A DNA stretch of 6,054 nucleotides from JBLMZW01 sp050259035 (GCA_050259035.1 JBLMZW010000012.1:1-6054), one strand, 5' to 3'. Counted from the first letter of the stretch, positions 1 to 5,206 are shown. Translations and numbers: made by a program. Notes: generated by a model not told the origin, from the letters alone.

Positions 1-401
1 CCTTGATGTATTTTTAATCCTTTAAAATTGAACCGCTTGTAACAACTATCGAGCTTCTCAAGGGCATTTTTTTCATTTGGATCGACCCAGTAAAACTGTA
101 TAATTCTATCCGGATACTGTTTAACCAGATCAAAAACATACTGATTTCCTGAGTCAAGCTTTTTGGCAGTATTATTCAATGAATTCACCAGTTTAATTAT
201 CGTGTTTATGAAGTAAATGAAGTTCATGGGAAACTTATCAGACATCTTTGAAAAGAAACTCAAATCATTGTTTTTTTCAGAATTTAGCTCTGGAGTGCCG
301 GCCAACACCACACAATCAACGCCAAGTTCATCTAGAATCCTTATTATATTATTCCCTTTTAGAAAATCTCCGGCAGCATGGGCGTGACCATCAATTATCA
401 T
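1..401 (-). CDS. Amidohydrolase family metal-dependent hydrolase, N-terminal part (3' end outside window)
   Basis: This minus-strand reading frame is open from ATG at 401 to the window edge, giving 133 residues. The protein begins MIIDGHAHA, the DxHxH-like metal-binding motif (H6, H8) at the end of the first beta strand of amidohydrolase TIM barrels. At residues 126-132 it has FKGLKIH, which matches the conserved 'GFKGIKLHP' strand of the amidohydrolase-2 group (decarboxylase-like or uncharacterised hydrolases). In between, 'QYPDRIIQFYWVDPN' matches the usual 'kyPdRfigf..vnP' segment. These features make the family assignment good, but the substrate cannot be told. The remaining metal ligands would lie in the missing C-terminal half. 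The start is supported by AGAAGGAG about 7 bases upstream, in 407-414. That site directly abuts an 18-bp repeat copy (415-432), so the repeat forms part of this gene's 5' leader. The GNAT gene 103 bases upstream reads the same way, so co-transcription is possible. Confidence 0.8.
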   Translation of the reverse strand, partial: MIIDGHAHAAGDFLKGNNIIRILDELGVDCVVLAGTPELNSEKNNDLSFFSKMSDKFPMNFIYFINTIIKLVNSLNNTAKKLDSGNQYVFDLVKQYPDRIIQFYWVDPNEKNALEKLDSCYKRFNFKGLKIHQ

Positions 402-406
402 ATGTT

Positions 407-414
407 TGCTCCTT
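407..414 (-). promoter_or_regulatory. Ribosome binding site of the amidohydrolase gene
   Basis: On the minus strand AGAAGGAG precedes the ATG at 401 with normal spacing. It begins at the base where the repeat at 415-432 ends (CTTATCAG then AAGGAG), so the repeat could influence access to this site if it folds. Confidence 0.6.
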
Positions 415-432
415 CTGATAAGGGGACGGTTC
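415..432. repeat. Left copy of an 18-bp inverted repeat (GGGGACGGTTC core)
   Basis: The sequence CTGATAAGGGGACGGTTC matches the reverse complement of 1028-1045 at 17 of 18 positions; the only difference is T at 419. The two copies point outward around the acetyltransferase gene, with outer ends 631 bases apart. This copy lacks the second half that makes the right copy a self-complementary hairpin. From memory, GGGGACGGTTC-core repeats are dispersed in clostridial genomes and sometimes lie near IS200/REP-type transposases. No transposase is present here. Confidence 0.75.
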
Positions 433-437
433 GGATC

Positions 438-455
438 GCCAGGCTCCAGCCTGGC
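438..455. repeat. GC-rich perfect hairpin between GNAT and amidohydrolase genes
   Basis: GCCAGGCT (438-445) pairs perfectly with AGCCTGGC (448-455) over a two-base centre; a realistic fold has 7 pairs and a four-base loop. GGATCG occurs as a direct repeat on both sides (433-438 and 457-462). The hairpin sits 50 bases past the GNAT stop codon and could slow or stop transcription. No run of T follows on the minus strand, so it is not a standard intrinsic terminator. The surrounding 430-495 is far richer in GC than its neighbours, which fits a dispersed palindromic repeat. Confidence 0.6.
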
Positions 456-504
456 TAGGATCGGGGCCGGGCAGGAGCACGGCGTTCCCAGTCATGTTAC
501 AATC

Positions 505-1002
505 TTATTTAAGCAGTTTCTGATAGGCTACCACGTCTAAGTACTTGCCGAACTTTTTCCCGGTCTCTTTGTAATGGGCGCATTTTATAAATCCATTTCG
601 TTCGAATACATTGATACTTTTATTATTTTCACCGCAGATGGTGGCCACCAGTACATGCAGATCCTTTGTTCGGGCGTATTCCTCAATGTATTGTAATGCC
701 TTACTTCCAATCCCCTTGCCTATATAATCAGGCTGCAGGTAAACCGAAACCTCGGCGGTCCGGTTGTATGCTTCCCGTTTTTTATGCTGGCCGAGGATTA
801 CATATCCGCAGATCTTATCGTCATCATAAATAACAAAGGTCCCGTAAATTGGATGTTCGGCAAAAAATATGGCCCACATCTCATCGAGCGAAGGAACAAC
901 CGTATGAAAGGTAGCCGTCGTATTTAGAACGTAGTATGAATAAATCTCAAGGACTTCCGGCAAATGAGACTTTTGCAGCTCTTCAAATCTAATACTGGTC
1001 AT
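505..1002 (-). CDS. GNAT N-acetyltransferase, phosphinothricin/amino-acid acetyltransferase type
   Basis: This 165-residue protein has the normal length for the PAT/MnaT group of GNAT enzymes, which move the acetyl group of acetyl-CoA to the amino group of small molecules such as phosphinothricin, methionine sulfoximine or related amino acids. Family marks are the N-terminal 'YSYYVLNTTATFHT' (21-34; family style 'I.N..V.nT.aTFe'), 'VSVYLQPDYIGKGIGSKAL' (86-103, the acetyl-CoA loop with G97 and G99), and the C-terminal 'NNKSINVFERNGF' (126-138). Ile94 stands where most GNATs have Arg or Gln in the (R/Q)xxGxG motif, a conservative oddity. The start is supported by GGAG eight bases upstream of ATG 1002. 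The gene lies inside an inverted-repeat pair and may have arrived with it. True substrate is unknown; drug or herbicide resistance should not be assumed. Confidence 0.85.
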   Translation of the reverse strand: MTSIRFEELQKSHLPEVLEIYSYYVLNTTATFHTVVPSLDEMWAIFFAEHPIYGTFVIYDDDKICGYVILGQHKKREAYNRTAEVSVYLQPDYIGKGIGSKALQYIEEYARTKDLHVLVATICGENNKSINVFERNGFIKCAHYKETGKKFGKYLDVVAYQKLLK

Positions 1003-1018
1003 TTTATCTTCTCCGTTT

Positions 1019-1045
1019 CTGACAAGAGAACCGTCCCCTTGTCAG
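1019..1045. repeat. Right copy of the GGGGACGGTTC repeat, a self-complementary hairpin
   Basis: CTGACAAG (1019-1026) and CTTGTCAG (1038-1045) form a perfect 8-bp stem around the 11-base loop 1027-1037, which contains the ACCGTCCC core. Positions 1028-1045 are the inverted partner of 415-432. On the minus strand the hairpin lies a few bases upstream of the GNAT ribosome binding site (CAG, then AAACGGAG), so it would be in the leader if transcription starts further upstream. Confidence 0.75.
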
Positions 1046-1060
1046 GATTCTTTGGTTCTC

Positions 1061-1073
1061 CAGGCTTCGCCTG
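1061..1073. repeat. Small GC hairpin beside the right repeat
   Basis: CAGGC (1061-1065), TTC, GCCTG (1069-1073) form a 5-bp stem and 3-base loop. The context 'CCAGGCT..GCCTG' resembles the larger hairpin at 438-455, so each side of the acetyltransferase gene carries a GGGGACGGTTC repeat plus a CCAGGCT-type hairpin. Confidence 0.45.
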
Positions 1074-1136
1074 CCATTTATCTCGCCTCGTTTACCTGAA
1101 ATGTTTATAAATCATTAAATCACGAGGCGGAAATGG
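1074..1136. repeat. Interrupted inverted repeat across the end of the diguanylate cyclase gene
   Basis: CGCCTCGT (1084-1091) pairs perfectly with ACGAGGCG (1122-1129), and after small mismatched bulges CCATTT (1074-1079) pairs with AAATGG (1131-1136). The 30-base interior is AT-rich. The inner right arm overlaps the stop codon (1120-1122), so the RNA could fold over the gene end. A loop this long and the lack of a T-run make it a poor intrinsic terminator; it could equally be a repeat boundary. Confidence 0.4.
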
Positions 1137-2310
1137 TCTGAGCCGGATACAGTTCTACCCGGTTGCGTCCCTTTCGTTTAGCCTGGTAGAGGGCTTTGTC
1201 CGCATATTCTACCAGTGATCTGTTGGAGCTACTAGATGGAATAACGGTAGCAACACCCAGACTTAAAGTTACATAGTTGTTGGGTTGAGAAAAATCATGG
1301 GCTATACCGACGCTTTCAATTTGCGCCCGCATGGCTTCGGCCACTGACGACGCACCTTCTAACGAAGTGTCCGGCAGCAGCACGGCAAATTCCTCTCCCC
1401 CGTAGCGCGCCACCATATCGGTAGGTCTTCGGGCCAATCCATGAAGTTCCTGCGCCACCCGGTGCAGACAGCAATCACCGCTTAGATGACCATAGTTATC
1501 GTTGTATGCTTTGAAGCAGTCAATATCAATCATGATCAGCGACAGGGGCGTTCTATAACGCATTGCCCGCTGCCATTCTATAGTCAGGTGGTGATCGAAG
1601 GACCTCCGGTTAGAGATTCCGGTCAGCCCATCTAAAATACTCAATTTTTCTAACCTGCGATTTAGCTTAAGAACCTGATTCATTCCATAATTAATGCTAA
1701 CGAAGGTAACAAATATTCCCAACAGGACAGCCCCGATAACACTAATCATCAAACTGAAGTTGCTATATACGGGGTGAATAACGGTGGCGTTTAAACCGAT
1801 TGACAACGGTATCACCTGGTTGATTTCTAATACAGCCGTGAGGATAAAGATAGCCCCACCCAGGCAGGCTGTATATAGAGCGAACCAGTAATCCAAAAAT
1901 ACCCGGTAAACGGCTATGGCCACGATAATAAACATTACTGCGTGGGAGGTCAGAGAACCGCTCAGGTAAAGAACTATTTGATTGACAATTAGTTCTATAA
2001 AGATACTGATATAGGTTAAGGTCTTGGATGGCCTGGTTAAATTAAAGGCCATGGCGAGATTAATAGAAAGGTATACCACCGCAAGAACGGACAATAAGGT
2101 CAAAATTAAAGTTACTGCTTGCGGGGAAGGCCCCTCAGCTCGGATGTCCATTATCGATATAAACGTGAAAATGAACAGAAGCGGGAAAAGGACGAAAAGT
2201 CTGGCCCGGGCTGTAGTGCGCAAAGTGTCACGATTCGCGCGGTTAGCCCCGATCGAGGTAAAAAACTCTTTTAAACTGTTTTTGACGGGCATTGGTACAA
2301 TCATTTCCAT
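1120..2310 (-). CDS. Membrane-bound diguanylate cyclase (GGDEF domain)
   Basis: This 396-residue protein has an N-terminal membrane module of about six hydrophobic segments (roughly 37-55, 66-89, 97-117, 123-140, 142-163, 185-207), a short linker, and a C-terminal GGDEF domain (about 222-387). The domain would convert two GTP into cyclic di-GMP. The active-site loop is RYGGEEF (302-308). 'IDIDCFKAYND' (261-271) supplies metal-binding aspartates and the conserved Phe-Lys, and 'DGLTGISNRR' (227-236) opens the domain. R295-P-T-D298 lies exactly five residues before GGEEF, the position of the inhibitory I-site, so product feedback is expected. No periplasmic sensor or phosphodiesterase (EAL) domain is present, and the membrane part resembles no named sensor I can recognise. 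The start is not certain: ATG at 2310, 2304 and 2292 are all in frame and each has only a weak purine-rich site upstream. No clear promoter was found. Confidence 0.93.
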   Translation of the reverse strand: MEMIVPMPVKNSLKEFFTSIGANRANRDTLRTTARARLFVLFPLLFIFTFISIMDIRAEGPSPQAVTLILTLLSVLAVVYLSINLAMAFNLTRPSKTLTYISIFIELIVNQIVLYLSGSLTSHAVMFIIVAIAVYRVFLDYWFALYTACLGGAIFILTAVLEINQVIPLSIGLNATVIHPVYSNFSLMISVIGAVLLGIFVTFVSINYGMNQVLKLNRRLEKLSILDGLTGISNRRSFDHHLTIEWQRAMRYRTPLSLIMIDIDCFKAYNDNYGHLSGDCCLHRVAQELHGLARRPTDMVARYGGEEFAVLLPDTSLEGASSVAEAMRAQIESVGIAHDFSQPNNYVTLSLGVATVIPSSSSNRSLVEYADKALYQAKRKGRNRVELYPAQTISAS

Positions 2311-2416
2311 CTCTCAGCTGCGATTAGTTAAAGCTCAAATACCCTATATTTCTTTTCTCTAATTTCGGATAATTTCCTGCATTGGATTTGAAATGAATTA
2401 AACTCCAAATAACAAA

Positions 2417-2440
2417 GCCGTGACATTTTCGTGCCACGGC
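2417..2440 (-). terminator. Intrinsic terminator of the DNA glycosylase gene
   Basis: Read on the minus strand, GCCGTGGCA pairs with TGTCACGGC (one G-U pair) around a CGAAAA loop, giving nine pairs. TTTGTTATTT follows. On the plus strand the same bases give an A-C mismatch, so the minus direction is favoured. It lies about 50 bases past the glycosylase stop codon and separates that gene from the diguanylate cyclase. Confidence 0.75.
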
Positions 2441-2491
2441 AAACGTTATTTCGCAATCTATGATACATTACACCGGTCTTACACATAGTTA

Positions 2492-2992
2492 CTATAAATA
2501 TTCTCGAATAATGAGCCACTCTTGTATCTTATCATCCACGGTCTTAACCTCCCTGGCCGGGACAGGACTGGTGGAAGGCATGGTCTTAATAACGGTACCT
2601 TCTGGGGCGCTTTGTCTAACTAATTTTTTCCCCAGGGCCGTTGCCTTGGTTCCATTAAAGACAACTAGTTTGATTGATGGATGCTGCTTAAAGAGCCCGG
2701 AAAAATCGTTAGGCTCCGGCTCCCGGATATGGGAATCCAGACTCCCTTCCCGCTCGCATGTAGCTAAAACATCCCATACCGCTATTCCGGCTTTTTTCAA
2801 GCACTTTAGTCTCTGCGAGTAGTCAGTCGGACAGGATACATCTATAACCGCAAAAATAATATTCCAAAACTGGTTTCTCGGGTTGGCGTAATATCTTTGT
2901 TCTTCTATCGATTGTCGGCCGGGCATAGAACCCAGGATAAGGACTTTGGGCTTGTTGCCTATTATAGGCGGGAACCCGCTGCATTTTGTCAT
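2492..2992 (-). CDS. DNA-deoxyinosine/hypoxanthine-DNA glycosylase (uracil-DNA glycosylase superfamily, family 6)
   Basis: This 166-residue protein matches the family 6 (HDG) branch of the uracil-DNA glycosylase superfamily, which removes deaminated bases, chiefly hypoxanthine, to begin base excision repair. The first motif is 'VLILGSMPGRQSI' (17-29), followed by 'YYANPRNQFW' (34-43), where N40 is probably the Asn reported as important for catalysis in this family. The C-terminal motif is 'MPSTSPVPA' (about 137-145), matching the base-flipping loop 'STSPaNA'. A GTG at 3013 would add seven residues, but ATG 2992 is preferred because AGGGGG lies at the right distance and the likely transcription start falls near 3013. 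The gene stands alone, with its own promoter and terminator. Activity on uracil as well as hypoxanthine cannot be judged from sequence. Confidence 0.85.
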   Translation of the reverse strand: MTKCSGFPPIIGNKPKVLILGSMPGRQSIEEQRYYANPRNQFWNIIFAVIDVSCPTDYSQRLKCLKKAGIAVWDVLATCEREGSLDSHIREPEPNDFSGLFKQHPSIKLVVFNGTKATALGKKLVRQSAPEGTVIKTMPSTSPVPAREVKTVDDKIQEWLIIREYL

Positions 2993-2997
2993 TAGAA

Positions 2998-3003
2998 CCC
3001 CCT
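2998..3003 (-). promoter_or_regulatory. Ribosome binding site deciding the glycosylase start
   Basis: AGGGGG, five bases before ATG 2992 on the minus strand, is a strong Shine-Dalgarno match. It favours this ATG over the GTG at 3013, which has no comparable site. Confidence 0.7.
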
Positions 3004-3019
3004 GGAGAAACACTTATTG

Positions 3020-3025
3020 ATTATA
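3020..3025 (-). promoter_or_regulatory. Promoter -10 box of the glycosylase gene
   Basis: On the minus strand this is a perfect TATAAT. No good TTGACA partner lies 16-18 bases upstream; the best hexamers there (GATTAT, TGATTA) are weak. Transcription would start near 3013, leaving a leader of about 20 bases with the ribosome binding site in it. Confidence 0.5.
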
Positions 3026-3078
3026 GTGTGGTCATTATTAGAATAATCATGACTTAGGAAGCCAGAATGAACAATTAA

Positions 3079-3100
3079 GCCAGCCCGAAGCCGAGCTGGC
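3079..3100 (-). terminator. Intrinsic terminator of the DUF3795/membrane-protein operon
   Basis: On the minus strand GCCAGCTCG pairs with CGGGCTGGC (one U-G pair), giving nine pairs with a four-base loop. TTAATTGTT follows, a modest T-rich tail. The hairpin lies about 30 bases past the stop codon of the cysteine-rich gene, as expected for the end of that operon. Confidence 0.65.
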
Positions 3101-3127
3101 CTGAAGTTTATGATTATATGCCAAGAA

Positions 3128-3655
3128 TTAAAGGCTGTTGTAATCCTTCAATGAATTCAAATCACGTCCACATTTACCGCAGGCCGAAGCATACCAGGAA
3201 AAATCAGTACCGCAGTCTGGACACCGCCAGGCTTTCTCCTGCTCGGTCAGCCATTGATTCAGCCCGACTTCTTTTATACGGTTAAGGTTTTTTACTGCGG
3301 CCTTAGTATGAGGCAGGTTTTGCGCAATCTCAGGATTGCACATCCGTGATGAGAACAAATCACAGGGATATTGTTCACATTCAATACAATGCTCGGCCTT
3401 CTTTTCGACCGCACAGGCACGTATAGGACACGGTCGGCAGTTGATAAAAAGGGTGGATGTTTTACAGCCATGACATTTATGTTCAAAAGGTTCATTTTCG
3501 GGATAGGTCTGGCCCTGGGAAGTTAGAAATGATTTAACATTTGCCTCGTTAAAGAACAAGGCCAGGGGATCTTTTATTCCGGTCCGGTAGGATGCCATGA
3601 TCGAACAGGCCCCGCAGTATATACCGCATACGCTGTCAAAGTTAAAATCGCTCAT
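3128..3655 (-). CDS. Cysteine-rich DUF3795-like protein with C-terminal zinc ribbon
   Basis: The 175-residue protein opens with 'VCGIYCGACSI' (C10, C14, C17), the hallmark of DUF3795 proteins, whose function is unknown. It continues with CHGC (61-64), C73, C76, C81, C90, C93 and C98, spacing that suggests bound metal or an iron-sulfur cluster; this is an inference. A zinc-ribbon knuckle pair follows near the C-terminus: C145-P-D-C148 and C159-G-K-C162. Many DUF3795 proteins lack this tail, so it may be a lineage-specific addition. No signal peptide or membrane segment is visible, so it should be cytoplasmic. The start is well set: AGGAGG lies seven bases before ATG 3655. It is the last gene of the probable operon with the three membrane proteins, 32 bases behind the nearest one. 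The shared transcript hints at a joint role, but nothing shows what it is. Confidence 0.8.
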   Translation of the reverse strand: MSDFNFDSVCGIYCGACSIMASYRTGIKDPLALFFNEANVKSFLTSQGQTYPENEPFEHKCHGCKTSTLFINCRPCPIRACAVEKKAEHCIECEQYPCDLFSSRMCNPEIAQNLPHTKAAVKNLNRIKEVGLNQWLTEQEKAWRCPDCGTDFSWYASACGKCGRDLNSLKDYNSL

Positions 3656-3687
3656 TTAGACTCCTCCTTTCCCCCAGTTACTATTAG

Positions 3688-4134
3688 TTAAGCCTCCGTA
3701 TTAGCCTCCATATTAATTGCTTCCTTTTTAAAGCTTGTTACCAGTATATACCCTAGAGCCGCACCGCCAAAAGCCCACACAGCAGTATTCTGTATTGGGA
3801 CGGGTATATACATTAAAACCGGAAACGTAAGTGTAGCAAAGGCAATAAAATCACAAAAATCTATATAGAATACCGGAATTCCAAGACATATCAATCTGGT
3901 CCAATTGACTCTCCAACTTCCAGGCAGACTTCTCTCTCTTAATATGTGTTCTAAGCCCAATAACAGCCCGGGTAATATATTCACCAATGAAGATATTAGC
4001 CACGGAACGACCGGGTCAAAAGTTATTGATGCCCGGTGTTGCATCTGATTGGTAACCCATTGAGCAAAAATAAAAACGCCTATAAGCACTACAGCGTACA
4101 GCAAATAATATAAGATTTTTTTACCCTGGGTCAT
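3688..4134 (-). CDS. Four-helix membrane protein of unknown function, paralog 1
   Basis: I do not recognise a named family. The 148-residue protein has four hydrophobic stretches, about 8-27, 44-64, 81-104 and 117-139. The conserved core shared with its two neighbours is 'SLVNILPGLLLGLEH' (49-63), then 'RER' (66-68), 'GSWRVNWTRL' (72-81), and 'GIPVFYIDF' (85-93). The charged RER/G-x-W/W-x-R-L link between helices 2 and 3 is the most conserved part and is the best guess for a functional surface. Compared by eye without gaps, about 58 of the first 93 residues are identical to paralog 2. The start is clear: GGGGAGG lies seven bases before ATG 4134, in a leader nearly identical to that of paralog 3. 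A 108-base gap separates it from paralog 2 and may hold its own promoter. The C-terminus is short, polar and acidic. Confidence 0.75.
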   Translation of the reverse strand: MTQGKKILYYLLYAVVLIGVFIFAQWVTNQMQHRASITFDPVVPWLISSLVNILPGLLLGLEHILRERSLPGSWRVNWTRLICLGIPVFYIDFCDFIAFATLTFPVLMYIPVPIQNTAVWAFGGAALGYILVTSFKKEAINMEANTEA

Positions 4135-4161
4135 TTTGAAACCTCCCCGCTACTTAATTGT

Positions 4162-4191
4162 TTTATAAATATCTACATATTTCTTGGTCTA
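4162..4191 (-). promoter_or_regulatory. Possible internal promoter before paralog 1
   Basis: On the minus strand TAGACC (4186-4191; 4 of 6 to TTGACA) and TATAAA (4162-4167; 5 of 6 to TATAAT) are 18 bases apart. They lie in the unusually long 108-base gap between paralogs 2 and 1. The AT-rich setting makes chance matches likely. Confidence 0.3.
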
Positions 4192-4214
4192 TTCCTTAAC
4201 CTCACCCGCAGCTC

Positions 4215-4228
4215 CGGTCGCGGCCGTT
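4215..4228. repeat. 14-bp GC-rich direct repeat, copy 1 (after paralog 2)
   Basis: CGGTCGCGGCCGTT occurs here and again at 4710-4723 in the same orientation. Each copy lies 14 to 24 bases past the stop codon of a membrane-protein paralog. A matching copy after paralog 1 is absent. It probably dates from the tandem duplication, or is a small dispersed element with a CGGCCG centre. Confidence 0.6.
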
Positions 4229-4242
4229 ATACGGTGGAGATG

Positions 4243-4683
4243 TTAGAATTCAAGATTGTTTTCTACAATAACCGGCTTCTTTTTGAAACTAGTTATTAAT
4301 ACGTATCCCAGAACAACACCTCCGAAAACTAAAAAAGTTGAAAAGTTAGCAGGTAACAGCAATAGCGGCGGGAATGTACGTGTAATACTAGAAATAAATT
4401 GACTAAAATCTATATAGAAGGCTGGAACTCCGAGACACATCAATCTCACCCATTCCACTTTCCAACTTCCGGACTGACTTCTTTCTCTGGATATGTGTTC
4501 CAGGCCCAAGGCTAGCCCGGGTAGAATATTCACTAACGAGGCTAAAAGGCATGGGATGGGATTAATAAATGCCATTGAGTCCAATTGTTTTATATAAATG
4601 GTAACCCACTGGGCAAAGATAAAAAGGCCAACAACCACAGTAATATATAATAAGTAATAAATGATTCGTTTAACCGGTGTCAT
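4243..4683 (-). CDS. Four-helix membrane protein of unknown function, paralog 2
   Basis: This 146-residue protein aligns with paralog 1 without gaps over its first 93 residues and shares 'FIFAQWVT' (21-28), 'SLVNILPG' (49-56), 'LGLEH', 'RERS', 'GSWKVEWVRL' and 'YIDF'. Hydrophobic segments lie near 8-27, 44-64, 81-104 and 116-138. It ends in 'SFKKKPVIVENNLEF', with positively charged residues directly after helix 4, as expected for a cytoplasmic C-terminus. The reading frame stays open upstream to 4782, but the start at 4683 is favoured because both paralogs begin with MTxxK at the same point and GAAGGGGATG precedes it in a leader like theirs. The longer version would also overlap the end of paralog 3. 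The family and role are unknown. Confidence 0.75.
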   Translation of the reverse strand: MTPVKRIIYYLLYITVVVGLFIFAQWVTIYIKQLDSMAFINPIPCLLASLVNILPGLALGLEHISRERSQSGSWKVEWVRLMCLGVPAFYIDFSQFISSITRTFPPLLLLPANFSTFLVFGGVVLGYVLITSFKKKPVIVENNLEF

Positions 4684-4709
4684 TTTTAAAACATCCCCTT
4701 CGTTTTGTT

Positions 4710-4723
4710 CGGTCGCGGCCGTT
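4710..4723. repeat. 14-bp GC-rich direct repeat, copy 2 (after paralog 3)
   Basis: Second copy of CGGTCGCGGCCGTT, identical to 4215-4228. It lies in the 64-base gap between paralogs 3 and 2, just upstream of the paralog 2 ribosome binding site on the minus strand. Confidence 0.6.
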
Positions 4724-4729
4724 CTTCTT

Positions 4730-4745
4730 AGCCCCGTATAGGGCT
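4730..4745. repeat. Short hairpin directly after paralog 3
   Basis: AGCCC (4730-4734) and GGGCT (4741-4745) form a 5-bp stem with a six-base loop, two bases beyond the paralog 3 stop codon. There is no T-run on the minus side. It may protect or separate messages rather than terminate transcription. Confidence 0.3.
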
Positions 4746-4747
4746 TA

Positions 4748-5206
4748 CTATAAACCACATTCAATACTATCCCCTGCAACAACCGCTTCCTTTTTTATGC
4801 TGGTTACCAGTATATATCCCAGAATAGTACCACCAAATATCCATGTTACGTTAGATAGCGTGGCAGCGGGCATGTAAGGTATAAGGAGTGGTTTATTCGT
4901 AGCCCAGGATAGAAAATAGCAAAAGTCTAAGTGGAAGGCAGGAACCCCGAAAACTATTAATCTTGCCCAATCTAACTTCCACTTCCCCGGCCGATTTCTT
5001 TCTCTTAATAGCTGCTCCAAGCCTAGAAACAGCCCGGGTAAGATATTCACCAGTGAATTAAAAAGTTCAGGCAATGCATAAAGCGGATCCCAGGTATCTC
5101 GTTGCCAGAGGAATATTTGGCGGGTAACCCAGTGAGAAAAAGCAGAAACGCTGAAAAACGCTACAACATATAGGAAGTAATAAGTAATTCTTTTAACTAT
5201 GGTCAT
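4748..5206 (-). CDS. Four-helix membrane protein of unknown function, paralog 3
   Basis: The 152-residue protein is the most divergent of the three and the first gene of the probable operon. Relative to paralogs 1 and 2 it has a two-residue insertion before helix 2. The core is kept: 'SLVNILPGLFLGLEQLLRER' (51-70), 'GKWKLDWARL', 'GVPAFHLDF', and 'FGGTILGYILVTSIKKEA' at the C-terminal end. Hydrophobic segments lie near 8-26, 45-66, 83-103 and 120-141. GGGGAGG lies seven bases before ATG 5206, so the start is secure. Upstream is a 242-base divergent region. No named family or function is recognised. Confidence 0.75.
   Translation of the reverse strand: MTIVKRITYYFLYVVAFFSVSAFSHWVTRQIFLWQRDTWDPLYALPELFNSLVNILPGLFLGLEQLLRERNRPGKWKLDWARLIVFGVPAFHLDFCYFLSWATNKPLLIPYMPAATLSNVTWIFGGTILGYILVTSIKKEAVVAGDSIECGL

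Noticed and set aside
415..1045. Complete insertion sequence
   Set aside because: Inverted repeats are present, but there is no transposase frame inside and no recognisable target-site duplication outside, so only a repeat-bounded cassette is claimed.
2024..2362. Plus-strand 112-residue frame
   Set aside because: It lies opposite the diguanylate cyclase membrane region, whose protein is clearly recognisable. The predicted product has no domain and no ribosome binding support.
2328..2519. Minus-strand 63-residue frame between the glycosylase and diguanylate cyclase
   Set aside because: It overlaps the glycosylase 3' end, spans that gene's terminator hairpin, and encodes a low-quality sequence with no recognisable features.
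2460..2822. Plus-strand 120-residue frame
   Set aside because: It is the antisense shadow of the DNA glycosylase gene, which has clear motifs on the other strand.
2993..3013. GTG start for the DNA glycosylase at 3013
   Set aside because: It coincides with the expected transcription start after TATAAT at 3020-3025 and lacks a ribosome binding site, while ATG 2992 has a strong one.
3292..3495. Minus-strand 67-residue frame
   Set aside because: It is an alternative frame inside the cysteine-rich DUF3795-like gene, whose cysteine motifs show which frame is used.
4684..4782. N-terminal extension of membrane paralog 2 to an upstream start
   Set aside because: It would overlap the end of paralog 3, has no counterpart in the other paralogs, and includes the 14-bp repeat and the ribosome binding site used by the shorter start.
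4677..4877. Plus-strand 66-residue frame
   Set aside because: It is antisense to paralogs 2 and 3 and their spacer, with no family features.
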